A stretch of DNA of 64,000 nucleotides from Desulfosporosinus nitroreducens (GCF_023897015.1 NZ_JAMHFY010000003.1:296015-360014), one strand, 5' to 3'; shown: positions 28,763 to 37,515, numbered from the stretch's first letter. The notes: generated by a model not told the origin, from the letters alone. A program made the numbers and translations.

Positions 28763-30091
28763 TTGCATTTTTCAAAAGAAGATTGTCTAAAGTTTGTAAA
28801 GGAAAATGATGTTCGATTTATTCGTCTGCAGTTTACGGATATTGCCGGTAACATGAAGAACATTGCGATCACAGATAAACAGCTTGCCATTGCTTTCGAA
28901 AACGGAGTTATGTTTGACGGCTCAGCTGTGGCGGGATTCTCCGGTATTGAATCGTCTGATATGTTTCTTTTCCCAGATCCGGGTACCTTCTCAGTCATTC
29001 CTTGGAGGCCGCAACAGGGCAAGGTTGCAAGAATCATATGTGATATTAAAAATCATGACGGTTCTCAGTTTGAAGGAGATCCCCGCTATATTCTCAAACG
29101 AACCTTAAAGAAAGTGCAAGACTTAGGCTATACCTTCCAAGTTGGTCCGGAATGTGAGTTTTTTATGTTTTACAACGACGATGAAGGTCAGCCAACCACG
29201 ATTACCCATGACTCGGCTAGCTATTGTGATCTGGCACCCATTGACCAGGGGGAAAACACCCGTCGGGAGATTTGCATGGTCTTAGAGGAAATGGGGTTTG
29301 AAATCGAAGCATCGCATCATGAGACAGCGGCGGGGCAACATGAAATTGATTTCAGATACACGGATGCTCTAACTGCGGCAGATAATATTATGACCTTTAA
29401 AATGGTAGTCAAGATCATTGCTCAACGAAATGGTCTGCATGCTACTTTTATGCCTAAACCGCTTCCCGGCGTCAATGGTTCGGGAATGCACATCAATATG
29501 TCATTGACCCAAAATGGTTCCAACCTCTTTAGCAGAGGCCCAGGCACCACCGATATATCTGAAACTGCAAAGTATTTTGCTGCAGGGCTATTGAGTCATA
29601 TTAAAGGAATTACAGCCATCGCCAATCCCCTTGTAAACTCCTATAAACGATTGAAAGCGGGCTTTGAAGCTCCAGTGCATATCGCCTGGTCACATATGAA
29701 CAGAAGTCCTTTACTGAGGGTTCCTGCACCTAGGGGAGAGGGGACAAGGCTCGAACTCAGAAGTCCTGATCCTACCTGTAATCCTTATTTAACCTTAGCG
29801 TTAGTACTGGAGGCAGGACTTGACGGTTTAAACAATCGTTTGCCGCTGGTTGATCCAATTAACGTTAATATTTACAATTTGACGCCTGAACAGGAGAAAG
29901 AACTTAATCTTGAACGGTTACCTTCAAATCTCTTGTTCGCTCTTGAAGAGATGAAGAAAGACCCTTTAATTCAATCGACACTTGGTGCGCATACGTTTAA
30001 TAAATATTTAGCCACAAAGGCTTTGGAATGGGAAGCCTATGATAACTCCATTCATGCATGGGAGATTGATAAGTATCTGAAATCTTATTAA
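28763..30091 (+). CDS. glnA: Glutamine synthetase, type I
   Basis: A 442-residue GSI of the Firmicute alpha type. Motifs are FDGSAVAGFSGIESSDM near residue 51, the metal-binding GPECEFFMF, the ATP-binding KPLPGVNGSGMHINMS and NSYKRLKAGFEAP. It condenses glutamate and ammonia with ATP, the entry point for nitrogen. The adenylylation insert of GSI-beta is lacking, as expected for the alpha type. The start is TTG 28763 with GGAGAG about 10 bases upstream. Its leader predicts ANTAR antitermination, and the ANTAR regulator follows after 32 bases, so the two are probably co-transcribed, which would give autoregulation. Confidence 0.96.
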   Translation: MHFSKEDCLKFVKENDVRFIRLQFTDIAGNMKNIAITDKQLAIAFENGVMFDGSAVAGFSGIESSDMFLFPDPGTFSVIPWRPQQGKVARIICDIKNHDGSQFEGDPRYILKRTLKKVQDLGYTFQVGPECEFFMFYNDDEGQPTTITHDSASYCDLAPIDQGENTRREICMVLEEMGFEIEASHHETAAGQHEIDFRYTDALTAADNIMTFKMVVKIIAQRNGLHATFMPKPLPGVNGSGMHINMSLTQNGSNLFSRGPGTTDISETAKYFAAGLLSHIKGITAIANPLVNSYKRLKAGFEAPVHIAWSHMNRSPLLRVPAPRGEGTRLELRSPDPTCNPYLTLALVLEAGLDGLNNRLPLVDPINVNIYNLTPEQEKELNLERLPSNLLFALEEMKKDPLIQSTLGAHTFNKYLATKALEWEAYDNSIHAWEIDKYLKSY

Positions 30092-30123
30092 CTGTCGTAT
30101 CCCTGCTCAAAGGGGTGATTGTA

Positions 30124-30696
30124 GTGAGCGCAGGGAGTGTTTTAATCGTTTGTGGAAAGGCTGAAATGGCGAGCAGCATGCAAACGATGCTCATAAAAGA
30201 AGGTTTTTATCCGGTTAGCTGCGCTCATTCAGCCAGTGAAGCGCGCAGGAATTTCTTTAACACCGTATTAGATATAGTAATTATAAGTACTCCGCTGCCC
30301 GATGAACATGGTACAGATCTGGTCTTTGATGTTCACGAGAAAACATCTGCAGGAATAGTAGTAATCGCAAGGCCGGAACATCTGCTTGATATGCAATGCA
30401 GTCTTGAGAAAATTAATGCACTGATTCTGCCTAAGCCCATTAATCGCTTAACATTGTTGCAAACTGTTCGATTCGCCCTATCAGTACGAAATTCGATGGC
30501 CCAATTAATAACTGAGCGGGATAGTTTAAAGAAGCGGATGGATGAGCGTAAGATTGTTGAACAGGCGAAGTGGATGCTTGTGGAAAAACTAAATTTGAGC
30601 GAGCCTCAAGCCTTCCGCCTTATCCAGAAAAAAGCCATGGACTTGCGTCTTCCTCAGGTTCTGGTAGCGGAAGAGATTATAAAGAAGTACGAATAA
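30124..30696 (+). CDS. ANTAR-domain RNA-binding antitermination regulator with degenerate receiver
   Basis: A 190-residue protein. The first 125 residues have a receiver fold (GSVLIVCGKAEM, then LDIVIISTPLPDEHG, then ALILPKPINRL). The usual phospho-acceptor Asp is replaced (IISTPL instead of LLD-x-x-MP) and the N-terminal acidic pair is missing, while the switch Lys is kept. A coiled linker (LITERDSLKKRMDERK) leads to a C-terminal ANTAR three-helix domain (KIVEQAKWMLVEKLNLSEPQ, then AFRLIQKKAMDLR). ANTAR proteins bind paired hexaloop RNA hairpins and block termination. GTG 30124 is chosen with AAGGGGTG upstream; GTG 30115 overlaps that. Position after glnA and matching leaders nearby point to nitrogen control, perhaps through a protein partner rather than phosphorylation (inference). 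Confidence 0.9.
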   Translation: MSAGSVLIVCGKAEMASSMQTMLIKEGFYPVSCAHSASEARRNFFNTVLDIVIISTPLPDEHGTDLVFDVHEKTSAGIVVIARPEHLLDMQCSLEKINALILPKPINRLTLLQTVRFALSVRNSMAQLITERDSLKKRMDERKIVEQAKWMLVEKLNLSEPQAFRLIQKKAMDLRLPQVLVAEEIIKKYE

Positions 30697-30697
30697 G

Positions 30698-30733
30698 AGG
30701 GATACTTGGTTTTTGAGCCAGGTATCCCTTTTT
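30698..30733 (+). terminator. Terminator after the ANTAR gene
   Basis: AGGGATACTTGG pairs with CCAGGTATCCCT, followed by TTTTTAT. It ends the glnA-ANTAR transcript and faces the convergent gene. Confidence 0.88.
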
Positions 30734-30742
30734 ATCCAATCG

Positions 30743-30775
30743 TAAGACTCGCATTTCTTCAAGTGGGAGTGGGCC
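30743..30775 (-). mobile_element. Fragment of the IS605-end-like element
   Basis: On the minus strand it reads CCCACTTGAAGAA then ATGCGAGTCTTA, matching the right-end hairpin of the copies at 41127 and 56461 with a few changes. Only the last 25-30 bases of the element remain. Confidence 0.45.
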
Positions 30776-30793
30776 CCCGTACTCTGCTGATTA

Positions 30794-33385
30794 TTAAGTA
30801 TCAGTGAAAAAACATTGGATCTCTTGTGTTGAAATATCTGAAATTAATTGTAATCCGGGTTTCCCGGGGGTAATATTATAGACCTTTATCACATTTCTCA
30901 AATTTGATTTTTCTGGAATCATATCCACTGTAGTTTCAGCGAAGTTTTTTAGCAGATCTAACTGATAAATTGTTTCATTTTTTTCTGGAAAAAGGGCCAG
31001 ATAAAAAATCTCGCTTTCGATCATGTCTTGAAAAAAATGAGTTCCAAACGATACGTCCGGGAGGAATCCAGTGTTATGGTAGCCGATCTCGCCTAAAATA
31101 GAAACATGATTGAATTCCGCAAAAGCAACGGGAACTCCCAATGAAGGGATACGCGATCCCCACCTTCCGGGACCTAGGAGCAGAACAGTCGTTATCTCTT
31201 TATTGATTTGCTGATTGAGCCTGCCAACGATTCTGGCAACCTCGTATTTGTCAGATTGGCTTAGCAGGTTATAAGCATGTGGCTCGACAATTATTACTTT
31301 ATGGATATTTGTATATATGTTGCCACCCATAAAGCAACCCTTGCTTTTAAAAAGAACTTGGTTTAATGGAAGTGCTTCAGGGAATTCTATACGTTTTTTA
31401 AACCCCTGAACTTGTAAGGGTCTGCATTGTAAGAGATTAATCTGATAGTTGCCATTGCTATTGAAGTTCACTGTGAACTCAATATCAACCGGATGACGAT
31501 AGGCGGATTCGAGGGTTTTGAGAAGTTTAGAAAAGGTTAAAGGGAAATCCGTGTGTGAAAAGAATGGATTAAAACTAAAAACCCAGGATTCTTTGCGTTT
31601 TAGCCCGAGTTGTTGGATTTTTTGTTCAGTTTCATGATCTCGTTCGGCGATCATTGTTTGATGCAAGTCGATCGGTTGATCCATCAGTTCTTGAATTGAA
31701 AGACATTCTTGCCGATTACGACGGATGTTTAGTACATCAATTTTTTGCTGTGAATAGGCCTTAAAACTTCTCAGTCCGTCATATGGGATACATTGGGGCC
31801 GATCTAAGGCGGCAATTCTAGCATAATCTCCTTCTAGGCGATTCACAGCCCTGGTACCCAGCCCGACCACAAGTCGTATCATACCAGCGTTTGGATTTAT
31901 CTGAGGGTCCCAAACGTACGTGTTGTAGGAGAATCCTACCCCTGCGATATCCGGGAAAAAGTAGTCCTGCTTATTAGATCCGGAAACCCTTTGGACAAGG
32001 AGGGCCATTTGCTCTTCTGAATTGCTAAGATCATGCTTTTCCCTATAAGTTAAGGCCTCTTCGCTTAGAGTGCTGGCAAAGACTTCTCGAACGGCCTTAG
32101 TAAAGCGCTGATAGCGTTCATCCAGGGTACCCTGATTAATACAAAAGATACTTTCGTATTTACCCGGAAAGGCATTTCCAAAACCATCTTCTAAAAGACT
32201 GCTGGAGCGTACAATAATTGGGGATTGACCGAAGTATTCCAGCATCCTGAGGAATTTGTGTTTTATTGCCTCATTAAATTGTCCTTGGAGAATTTTCTCT
32301 CTGAGGTTTAAGGCTGTTCCCAGACTTTCTTGGGGGGCTCGTCGTTGTTCCATTTTAAGTTTCCATAAATTATTATCAACCAGATAAGAGTAATAAACAT
32401 CTGAGCCAATATAAAATGAATCATGAGGTTCTAGTTTGCTGCTCCATGTTTCAGATGCTTGAATTAGAATTTTCCGTGCCAGAAGCATTCCGACAGCTTT
32501 ACCACCGATAAATCCGGAACCAATTAAACGTGACTTTACGGACAATATATCTTGAAGGGAAAAATGCACCGAAATCAATTCGAGAATCCTCTCATCGCGG
32601 GTCAAGAATATTTTAGATAATTGATTAATGTGCTCTGTTATTTGATTTTTAGTTAATGGGGAGGCTCGGAGTTCTCCGGCCCTTATAAATAGACGGTCCC
32701 AATAATCAAGATCTCTTTCAGGGTTTTCATCATTTTCGCCGAGTTTAGAATAGAGCGCAGCAACATCCCCACTGCTGGTTACAGGTATAAATCGGTCTCC
32801 ATGAACAAGATGAGGCAGGAATAATGTCGGTGTGTAACGATTCCAGACTTTCAGAGGATACACATAGGTTTTAGCGTCAACTTGAAAAATATCAAATAAG
32901 ACCTGAGTTGTATCACGAATGACTGCTGTGGTATGGAAGGAGTTATGATTTTTAAAAGTTGCAAAATATGCAATAGTATTTAGCTCATAAAGATAGGGAC
33001 AAGTAACCTTGAAGAAATTTCCAATCATTGAATCAGTAGCCCAACGATCTAGAAGCTCAGATAAGCAGTCGAAAATATAGAATACATCTCGTCCTTCGAG
33101 AGTAATCTTCTCATGGATTTGGGAACAAAACTCTTCAAATCCGTTATCGGCATTGACTGGGAAAACCTCAATACTGTCATTATTTATGAGCGGATCGTGC
33201 TGTGTAAAGCGAATATAGATTATCTTTTTTGATGAATCAATATTCGCTTGGATAAATGCAGTGACGAACCTCTTATATACTTCAAGGTTTCTAACTTCAA
33301 AAACAACATTATCCCCCATTCTCAAATGTTGAATGACGTTATCCAAAGAAGTAAAGCCAGTAGTTACAGTTTGAGGCTTTTCCAT
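30794..33385 (-). CDS. Fusion of a degenerate KaiC/RecA-like domain with a PEP-synthase-like ATP-grasp domain
   Basis: An 863-residue protein. Residues 1-200 resemble a KaiC/RecA core (TTGFTSLDNVIQHLRMGD, FYIFDCLSELL) but lack the Walker A GxxGxGKT. From about residue 285 there is a PEP/pyruvate-binding ATP-grasp domain of the PpsA/PPDK type (GGKAVGMLLARKI, IVRSSSLLEDGFGNAFPGKY, VVGLGTRAVNRLEGDY). The phosphohistidine swivel domain (GGxTSHAA) and the C-terminal PEP barrel of true PpsA/PPDK are not seen; an unrecognised C-terminal region has LLLGPGRWGSRIPSLGVPV. It may be a kinase or phosphotransferase on another target. AAAGGAGG precedes the ATG. A long leader with an ANTAR-type hairpin suggests nitrogen control. 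The function is unknown. Confidence 0.8.
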   Translation of the reverse strand: MEKPQTVTTGFTSLDNVIQHLRMGDNVVFEVRNLEVYKRFVTAFIQANIDSSKKIIYIRFTQHDPLINNDSIEVFPVNADNGFEEFCSQIHEKITLEGRDVFYIFDCLSELLDRWATDSMIGNFFKVTCPYLYELNTIAYFATFKNHNSFHTTAVIRDTTQVLFDIFQVDAKTYVYPLKVWNRYTPTLFLPHLVHGDRFIPVTSSGDVAALYSKLGENDENPERDLDYWDRLFIRAGELRASPLTKNQITEHINQLSKIFLTRDERILELISVHFSLQDILSVKSRLIGSGFIGGKAVGMLLARKILIQASETWSSKLEPHDSFYIGSDVYYSYLVDNNLWKLKMEQRRAPQESLGTALNLREKILQGQFNEAIKHKFLRMLEYFGQSPIIVRSSSLLEDGFGNAFPGKYESIFCINQGTLDERYQRFTKAVREVFASTLSEEALTYREKHDLSNSEEQMALLVQRVSGSNKQDYFFPDIAGVGFSYNTYVWDPQINPNAGMIRLVVGLGTRAVNRLEGDYARIAALDRPQCIPYDGLRSFKAYSQQKIDVLNIRRNRQECLSIQELMDQPIDLHQTMIAERDHETEQKIQQLGLKRKESWVFSFNPFFSHTDFPLTFSKLLKTLESAYRHPVDIEFTVNFNSNGNYQINLLQCRPLQVQGFKKRIEFPEALPLNQVLFKSKGCFMGGNIYTNIHKVIIVEPHAYNLLSQSDKYEVARIVGRLNQQINKEITTVLLLGPGRWGSRIPSLGVPVAFAEFNHVSILGEIGYHNTGFLPDVSFGTHFFQDMIESEIFYLALFPEKNETIYQLDLLKNFAETTVDMIPEKSNLRNVIKVYNITPGKPGLQLISDISTQEIQCFFTDT

Positions 33386-33435
33386 TTCAAATACCTCCTT
33401 TTGTAATTAATGAGCTAGGACATTTTAACAGGTGC

Positions 33436-33499
33436 AAATAAAAAACGGCGCATTAGAAATACTCGTTTGTTCGAGTGATTTCAAAGCGCCATTGCTTTG
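33436..33499 (-). promoter_or_regulatory. ANTAR-type hexaloop hairpin and terminator in the leader of the KaiC/PEP-synthase-like gene
   Basis: On the minus strand, CAAAGC and GCTTTG form a perfect 6-bp stem around the hexaloop AATGGC (A1, G4), at 33499 down to 33482. Starting inside that loop, GGCGCTTTGAAATCACTCG pairs with CGAGTATTTCTAATGCGCC, ending at 33447, followed by GTTTTTTATTT: an intrinsic terminator about 50 bases before the gene's start. The folds exclude each other exactly as in the glnA and gltB leaders. An upstream TCGCC/GGCGA hairpin is present but has a four-base loop. No clear -35/-10 pair was found upstream. Confidence 0.78.
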
Positions 33500-33914
33500 C
33501 TTATGATCGCCCTAAGGCGAGAACCAAAATCCTTGTTATATTTATAATAGTATCTCAAGATTAAACTTTAATGCAAGAGCTAAATGCTAATAAAACAAAA
33601 AAATAAATAGCATCACCATAATAAGGGGAAATTAAAGACGATCAGAAACACTTCGAGAAACTTCATCCAAGCTTTAGGCAGGGGATTATTGCAGGCATAG
33701 AGAAGTATAGCACTTATTAAGATCGACAAACTATACGTACCTTTATGGAACTACAGCGATTTGTTAATCTACCTTTGTTGAGAGATTAGCAGAGACTGCA
33801 TTGATTACTCTCTAGAATTTAAAGAAGGAATTTTACAATCGGATCAGGAATAAGTCATTCTCAGTGAAAACTGGTAAGATGAAATTAAAAAATCATTCTG
33901 GGAGGTGATGGAAT
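33500..33914 (+). other. Gap before the UbiX-like gene
   Basis: The first part is the leader of the minus-strand gene. The rest (about 33600-33890) is AT-rich and holds no credible gene. A short stretch near 33803 would translate to IDYSLEFKEGILQSDQE before a stop, faintly like the start of an IS3-type OrfA, but too short to call. Confidence 0.35.
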
Positions 33915-34475
33915 ATGGAGATAATAGTTGGGGTTTCAGGGGCAACGGGAATAATTTACGCGATTAATTTATTAAGGGCCTTGAAAGACAGAGATAACCT
34001 GAATACTCATCTTATTATAAGTGACTGGGCCAAAGAAAATTTAAAAATAGAAACGAATTATTCCTTAGAAGAGGTAGAAAGTTTAGCCACGGTTGTCTAT
34101 GATAATAAGAACTTAGGGGCAAAAACCTCGAGTGGTTCCTTCATTACAGATGGAATGGTTATTGTGCCTTGCAGTATGAAAACTTTAAGTTCGATTGCCA
34201 ATGGTTATGATGATAATCTGATTTCTCGAACAGCAGGTGTCATGATCAAGGAAAGAAGAAAGCTAATACTTAGTCCTAGAGAGACTCCTCTAAGTGCTAT
34301 CCATATTGAAAATATGCTGAAGTTATCAAGGATTGGAGTTAGAATGGTTCCGCCCATGCCAGCTTTTTATAATCATCCGCAAAGTATCGAAGATATGATC
34401 GATCATCATGTCATGAAGATTCTGGACCAACTTGGAATTAACGTTGATAGAGCTAAGCGATGGCAGGGGTACTAG
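33915..34475 (+). CDS. ubiX: UbiX-family flavin prenyltransferase
   Basis: A 186-residue member of the UbiX/Pad1/BsdB family: N-terminal GVSGATGIIYAINLLRAL, VIVPCSMKTLSSIANGYDDN, the basic segment KERRKLILSPRETPLS, and MVPPMPAFYNHPQS. These enzymes prenylate FMN to make the cofactor of UbiD-type decarboxylases. GGGAGGTGAT precedes the ATG. No ubiD gene is adjacent, so the decarboxylase must be elsewhere. Length and the C-terminal RWQG are normal for the family. A following 23-codon frame (34460-34531) is probably not a gene. Confidence 0.9.
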   Translation: MEIIVGVSGATGIIYAINLLRALKDRDNLNTHLIISDWAKENLKIETNYSLEEVESLATVVYDNKNLGAKTSSGSFITDGMVIVPCSMKTLSSIANGYDDNLISRTAGVMIKERRKLILSPRETPLSAIHIENMLKLSRIGVRMVPPMPAFYNHPQSIEDMIDHHVMKILDQLGINVDRAKRWQGY

Positions 34476-34592
34476 AAGATATTCAAAAAGCCCGCGAAAG
34501 TTTTCAGAAAGCACTTATGAAATATAGATAGGACAATGAAGAATGGGGAAGACATAAAAACAAATAAAAAATAGAAAATAAAAAGGAAAGAC

Positions 34593-34953
34593 TTGACAGG
34601 ATAAGAGGAATCGATTAGAATCTAGATAATCAAAAACACACTTAACACGATGAAAGGAAGTCCCCAGCTCATAGAGTTTAGAGAACTGACGGTTGGTGCA
34701 AGTCAGTCTGCTGAGTTGAAGGATTCCATCCTGGAGTGGCCAATGAAGAATTGTGACGGGTTCCGCCCGATAAAGCGGACATAAGTTGGCCGATTCGGCA
34801 ACATGGGTGGCAACGCGGGAATAACCTCTCGTCCCTATTTGGGACAAGGGGTTTTTATATTTTTAAGCGTTTGTTTTCATGTACCTATAATCGGTTAAAA
34901 CTTGGGTGGCACCGCGGAATTCCCGCCCCAATACTGGGGTGGGTTTTGTTTTT
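34593..34953 (+). promoter_or_regulatory. Serine T-box leader with two antiterminator/terminator modules
   Basis: The promoter is TTGACA (34593), 17-base spacer, TAGAAT (34616). Stem I begins near 34655: AGGA pairs with TCCT around a specifier loop UUCCA. The likely specifier is UCC (34725-34727), serine, followed by A as the class requires; the distal stem is ACTGAC/GTCAGT. The first T-box GGGTGGCAACGCGG (34805) precedes a terminator (CCTCTCGTCCC/GGGACAAGGGG plus Ts, to about 34857). A second T-box GGGTGGCACCGCGG (34904) precedes another terminator (CCCGCCCCA/TGGGGTGGG, then T-rich). Uncharged tRNA-Ser should favour readthrough into serC, serA and the DUF1015 gene. Confidence 0.9.
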
Positions 34954-35115
34954 CTCTTGTCAACCAATATTAACCATTTTATTTATAATTTTAAAAAGGA
35001 GGAATATTCTATAAGCAATTACTATTAATGGTCCTAATCCTGGTTCCATGAAATTAGGAGTTACCAGATTCTTTGTGATGGATTTAAATACATAGAAAAA
35101 AAGGGAGGAATTTAA

Positions 35116-36201
35116 ATGTCAAGAGTTTACAATTTTGCTGCAGGTCCTGCTGTGTTACCGGAAGAAGTGCTTAAAGAGGCAGCAGGGGAGATGCTAGACT
35201 ATAACGGCACAGGAATGTCGGTTATGGAGATGAGTCATCGTTCAAAAGCTTTCGAACAAATAATTACTGACGCAGAAAAAACATTGAGAGATTTGATGAA
35301 CATTCCGGATAATTACAAGGTTTTATTTCTTCAAGGAGGAGCATCCCAACAGTTTGCCATGATTCCCATGAATTTAATGAAAAATAGAGTAGCTGATCAC
35401 ATTAATACGGGACAATGGGCAAAAAAAGCGATTGCTGAAGGAAAACTATTTGGGAAGATCAATGTTATTGCTTCCTCTGAAGATAAGATGTTTTCATATA
35501 TACCGGATTTAAGAGACTTAAAGATATCTGACGATGCGGACTATGTGTATATCTGTCATAACAATACGATCTATGGAACGAAATACAATCAATTACCTGA
35601 AACAGGAGACAAGATCTTAGTCGCTGACATGTCCTCTGATATATTATCTGAACCAGTAGATGTAACAAACTATGGTCTTATTTTTGCTGGTGTTCAGAAA
35701 AATATTGGACCTGCAGGCGTAGTGGTAGTCATCATTCGCGAAGACTTAATCACGGAGGATGTTTTGCTAGGAACCCCCACAATGTTACGGTATAAGGTGC
35801 ATGCAGATAACAAATCCCTTTATAATACCCCTCCAGCCTATGGAATCTATATTTGCGGTAAGGTATTTAAGTGGGTTCAGAATCTTGGCGGACTTGAGGC
35901 TATGAAGAAAATTAATTTGGAAAAGGCCTCAATCTTATATGATTACCTTGATTCCAGTAAGCTGTTTCGAGGTACGGTTGTTAAGAAGGATCGCTCTTTA
36001 ATGAATATACCTTTTGTTACAGGCTCTGATGAAATGGATGCTAAGTTTATTAAGGAAGCTAAAGCAGCTGGATTTGAAAGCTTAAAGGGACATAGAACTG
36101 TTGGCGGTATGAGAGCAAGTATATACAATGCGATGCCAACTAAAGGCGTCAAGTTGTTGGTTGAATTCATGAAGAAATTTGAAGCTGAGAACAAAATCTG
36201 A
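35116..36201 (+). CDS. serC: Phosphoserine aminotransferase
   Basis: A 361-residue class V PLP aminotransferase of normal length. It converts 3-phosphohydroxypyruvate and glutamate to phosphoserine. The N-terminus YNFAAGPAVLPEEVL and the segment GMSVMEMSHRSK are diagnostic; the PLP lysine is in FAGVQKNIGPAG, and the C-terminal GGMRASIYNAMP binds substrate phosphate. A GGGAGGAA site precedes the ATG. It is the first gene after the serine T-box; serA follows about 110 bases later. Confidence 0.97.
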   Translation: MSRVYNFAAGPAVLPEEVLKEAAGEMLDYNGTGMSVMEMSHRSKAFEQIITDAEKTLRDLMNIPDNYKVLFLQGGASQQFAMIPMNLMKNRVADHINTGQWAKKAIAEGKLFGKINVIASSEDKMFSYIPDLRDLKISDDADYVYICHNNTIYGTKYNQLPETGDKILVADMSSDILSEPVDVTNYGLIFAGVQKNIGPAGVVVVIIREDLITEDVLLGTPTMLRYKVHADNKSLYNTPPAYGIYICGKVFKWVQNLGGLEAMKKINLEKASILYDYLDSSKLFRGTVVKKDRSLMNIPFVTGSDEMDAKFIKEAKAAGFESLKGHRTVGGMRASIYNAMPTKGVKLLVEFMKKFEAENKI

Positions 36202-36313
36202 TCACATCTGATGACGCCTGACGCATAAGTGGAACTCCACTAAGACAATAAAACGTTAAAAATGCGAAAAGATTTCGGGACATCGGGCAAATAAATATTA
36301 GGGGTGGATAATT

Positions 36314-37477
36314 ATGTTTAAAATTAATTGTTTGAATCCTGTTGCTAATGTGGGCTTAGACCTATTTACTAAGCATTATGAAATGGTTGATCAATTTAAT
36401 GATGCCAATGCAGTACTGGTAAGGAGTTCAAGTGTCCATGAGTTAGAGTTACCCCATTCGTTAGACGCTATTGCAAGAGCTGGTGCTGGAGTTAACAATA
36501 TTCCTCTGGAAAAATGTGCTGAAAATGGAGTCGTAGTCTTCAATACTCCTGGCGCCAATGCCAATGGAGTTAAAGAGATTGTAATTGCGACACTGATTAT
36601 CGCTTCACGTGACATTTTTGGAGGAGTTAACTGGGTCAATTCCTGTAAAGAAGATCCAGAGGTTGCTAAACTAGTTGAGAAGAATAAATCAAAGTTTGCT
36701 GGGACCGAAATAAAAGGGAAAAAACTAGGGGTCATAGGACTTGGAGCGATTGGGGTTTTAGTTGCTAATGCCTTGAATAAGCTGGATATGGAGGTCTATG
36801 GATTTGACCCGTTTATTTCTGTCGATGCGGCCTGGAAGCTTTCAAAATTTATCAAGCAGGCTAAGTCTTTAGAAGAAATCTATAGAGAATGTGATTTTAT
36901 TACGGTTCATGTGCCTTTAACGGATTCAACCAAAGGAATGTTTAACAGAGAAACCTTTGAGATGATGAAGGACGGAGTTAAAATATTAAATTTTTCAAGG
37001 GATTCTTTAGTCATTGATGAGGATATTGTTGAAGCTTTGAAGTCTGGAAAAGTCGGCAGATATGTGACGGATTTTCCTAATCCCAAGGTGTGCGGAGTTG
37101 AAGGGGTCATTACCGTTCCTCATTTAGGCGCTTCAACGAGTGAATCAGAAGATAACTGTGCAATTATGGCAGTAAAGCAACTAATGGACTACCTTGAAAA
37201 CGGGAATATCAAAAACTCAGTCAATTACCCAACTTGCGATATGGGAGTATGTAATCAAGCTGGACGTATTGCCATTAATCATAGAAATATACCGAACATG
37301 CTCAGCCAATTCACATCAACGTTCGCTAAAGAAAATATTAATATTCCCGACATGATTAATAAAAGCAAAGGAAAGTATGCTTATACTGTACTCGATATTG
37401 AATCCCCTTCGACCCCTGAATTAGCAAAGAAAATCAGAGAAATTGACGGGGTATTAAAAGTTAGAATCATTAAGTAG
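36314..37477 (+). CDS. serA: D-3-phosphoglycerate dehydrogenase
   Basis: A 387-residue SerA, the committed step of serine synthesis (3-phosphoglycerate to 3-phosphohydroxypyruvate with NAD). The NAD fold is KLGVIGLGAIGVLVANAL; catalytic Arg and Glu lie in NFSRDSLVID and nearby, and VPHLGASTSESEDNC gives the His. A C-terminal ACT domain of about 70 residues (from HRNIPNMLSQFTSTFA) probably senses serine. This is the short form without the large intervening domain. GGGGTGG lies upstream of the ATG. Confidence 0.95.
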   Translation: MFKINCLNPVANVGLDLFTKHYEMVDQFNDANAVLVRSSSVHELELPHSLDAIARAGAGVNNIPLEKCAENGVVVFNTPGANANGVKEIVIATLIIASRDIFGGVNWVNSCKEDPEVAKLVEKNKSKFAGTEIKGKKLGVIGLGAIGVLVANALNKLDMEVYGFDPFISVDAAWKLSKFIKQAKSLEEIYRECDFITVHVPLTDSTKGMFNRETFEMMKDGVKILNFSRDSLVIDEDIVEALKSGKVGRYVTDFPNPKVCGVEGVITVPHLGASTSESEDNCAIMAVKQLMDYLENGNIKNSVNYPTCDMGVCNQAGRIAINHRNIPNMLSQFTSTFAKENINIPDMINKSKGKYAYTVLDIESPSTPELAKKIREIDGVLKVRIIK

Positions 37478-37515
37478 GCTAAGTGAGATTAACTTGATGG
37501 AGCGGAGGAAGAGCA

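Noticed and set aside
33800..33860. A transposase remnant (SLEFKEGIL).
   Set aside because: Only about 17 codons resemble an IS3 OrfA start; no flanking repeats or further homology are visible.
34460..34531. A 23-residue frame overlapping the end of the UbiX-like gene (MAGVLEDIQKARES...).
   Set aside because: It has no ribosome binding site of its own and is not recognisable; chance is likely.
34515..34847. A 110-codon minus-strand frame across the serine T-box.
   Set aside because: The T-box structure accounts for the sequence; the frame is a by-product.
36215..36250. AAGTGGAACTCCACT near 36228 as another copy of the IS605-end-like element.
   Set aside because: Only a short hairpin is shared; the GAAG loop and AGTCTCGG tail are absent.
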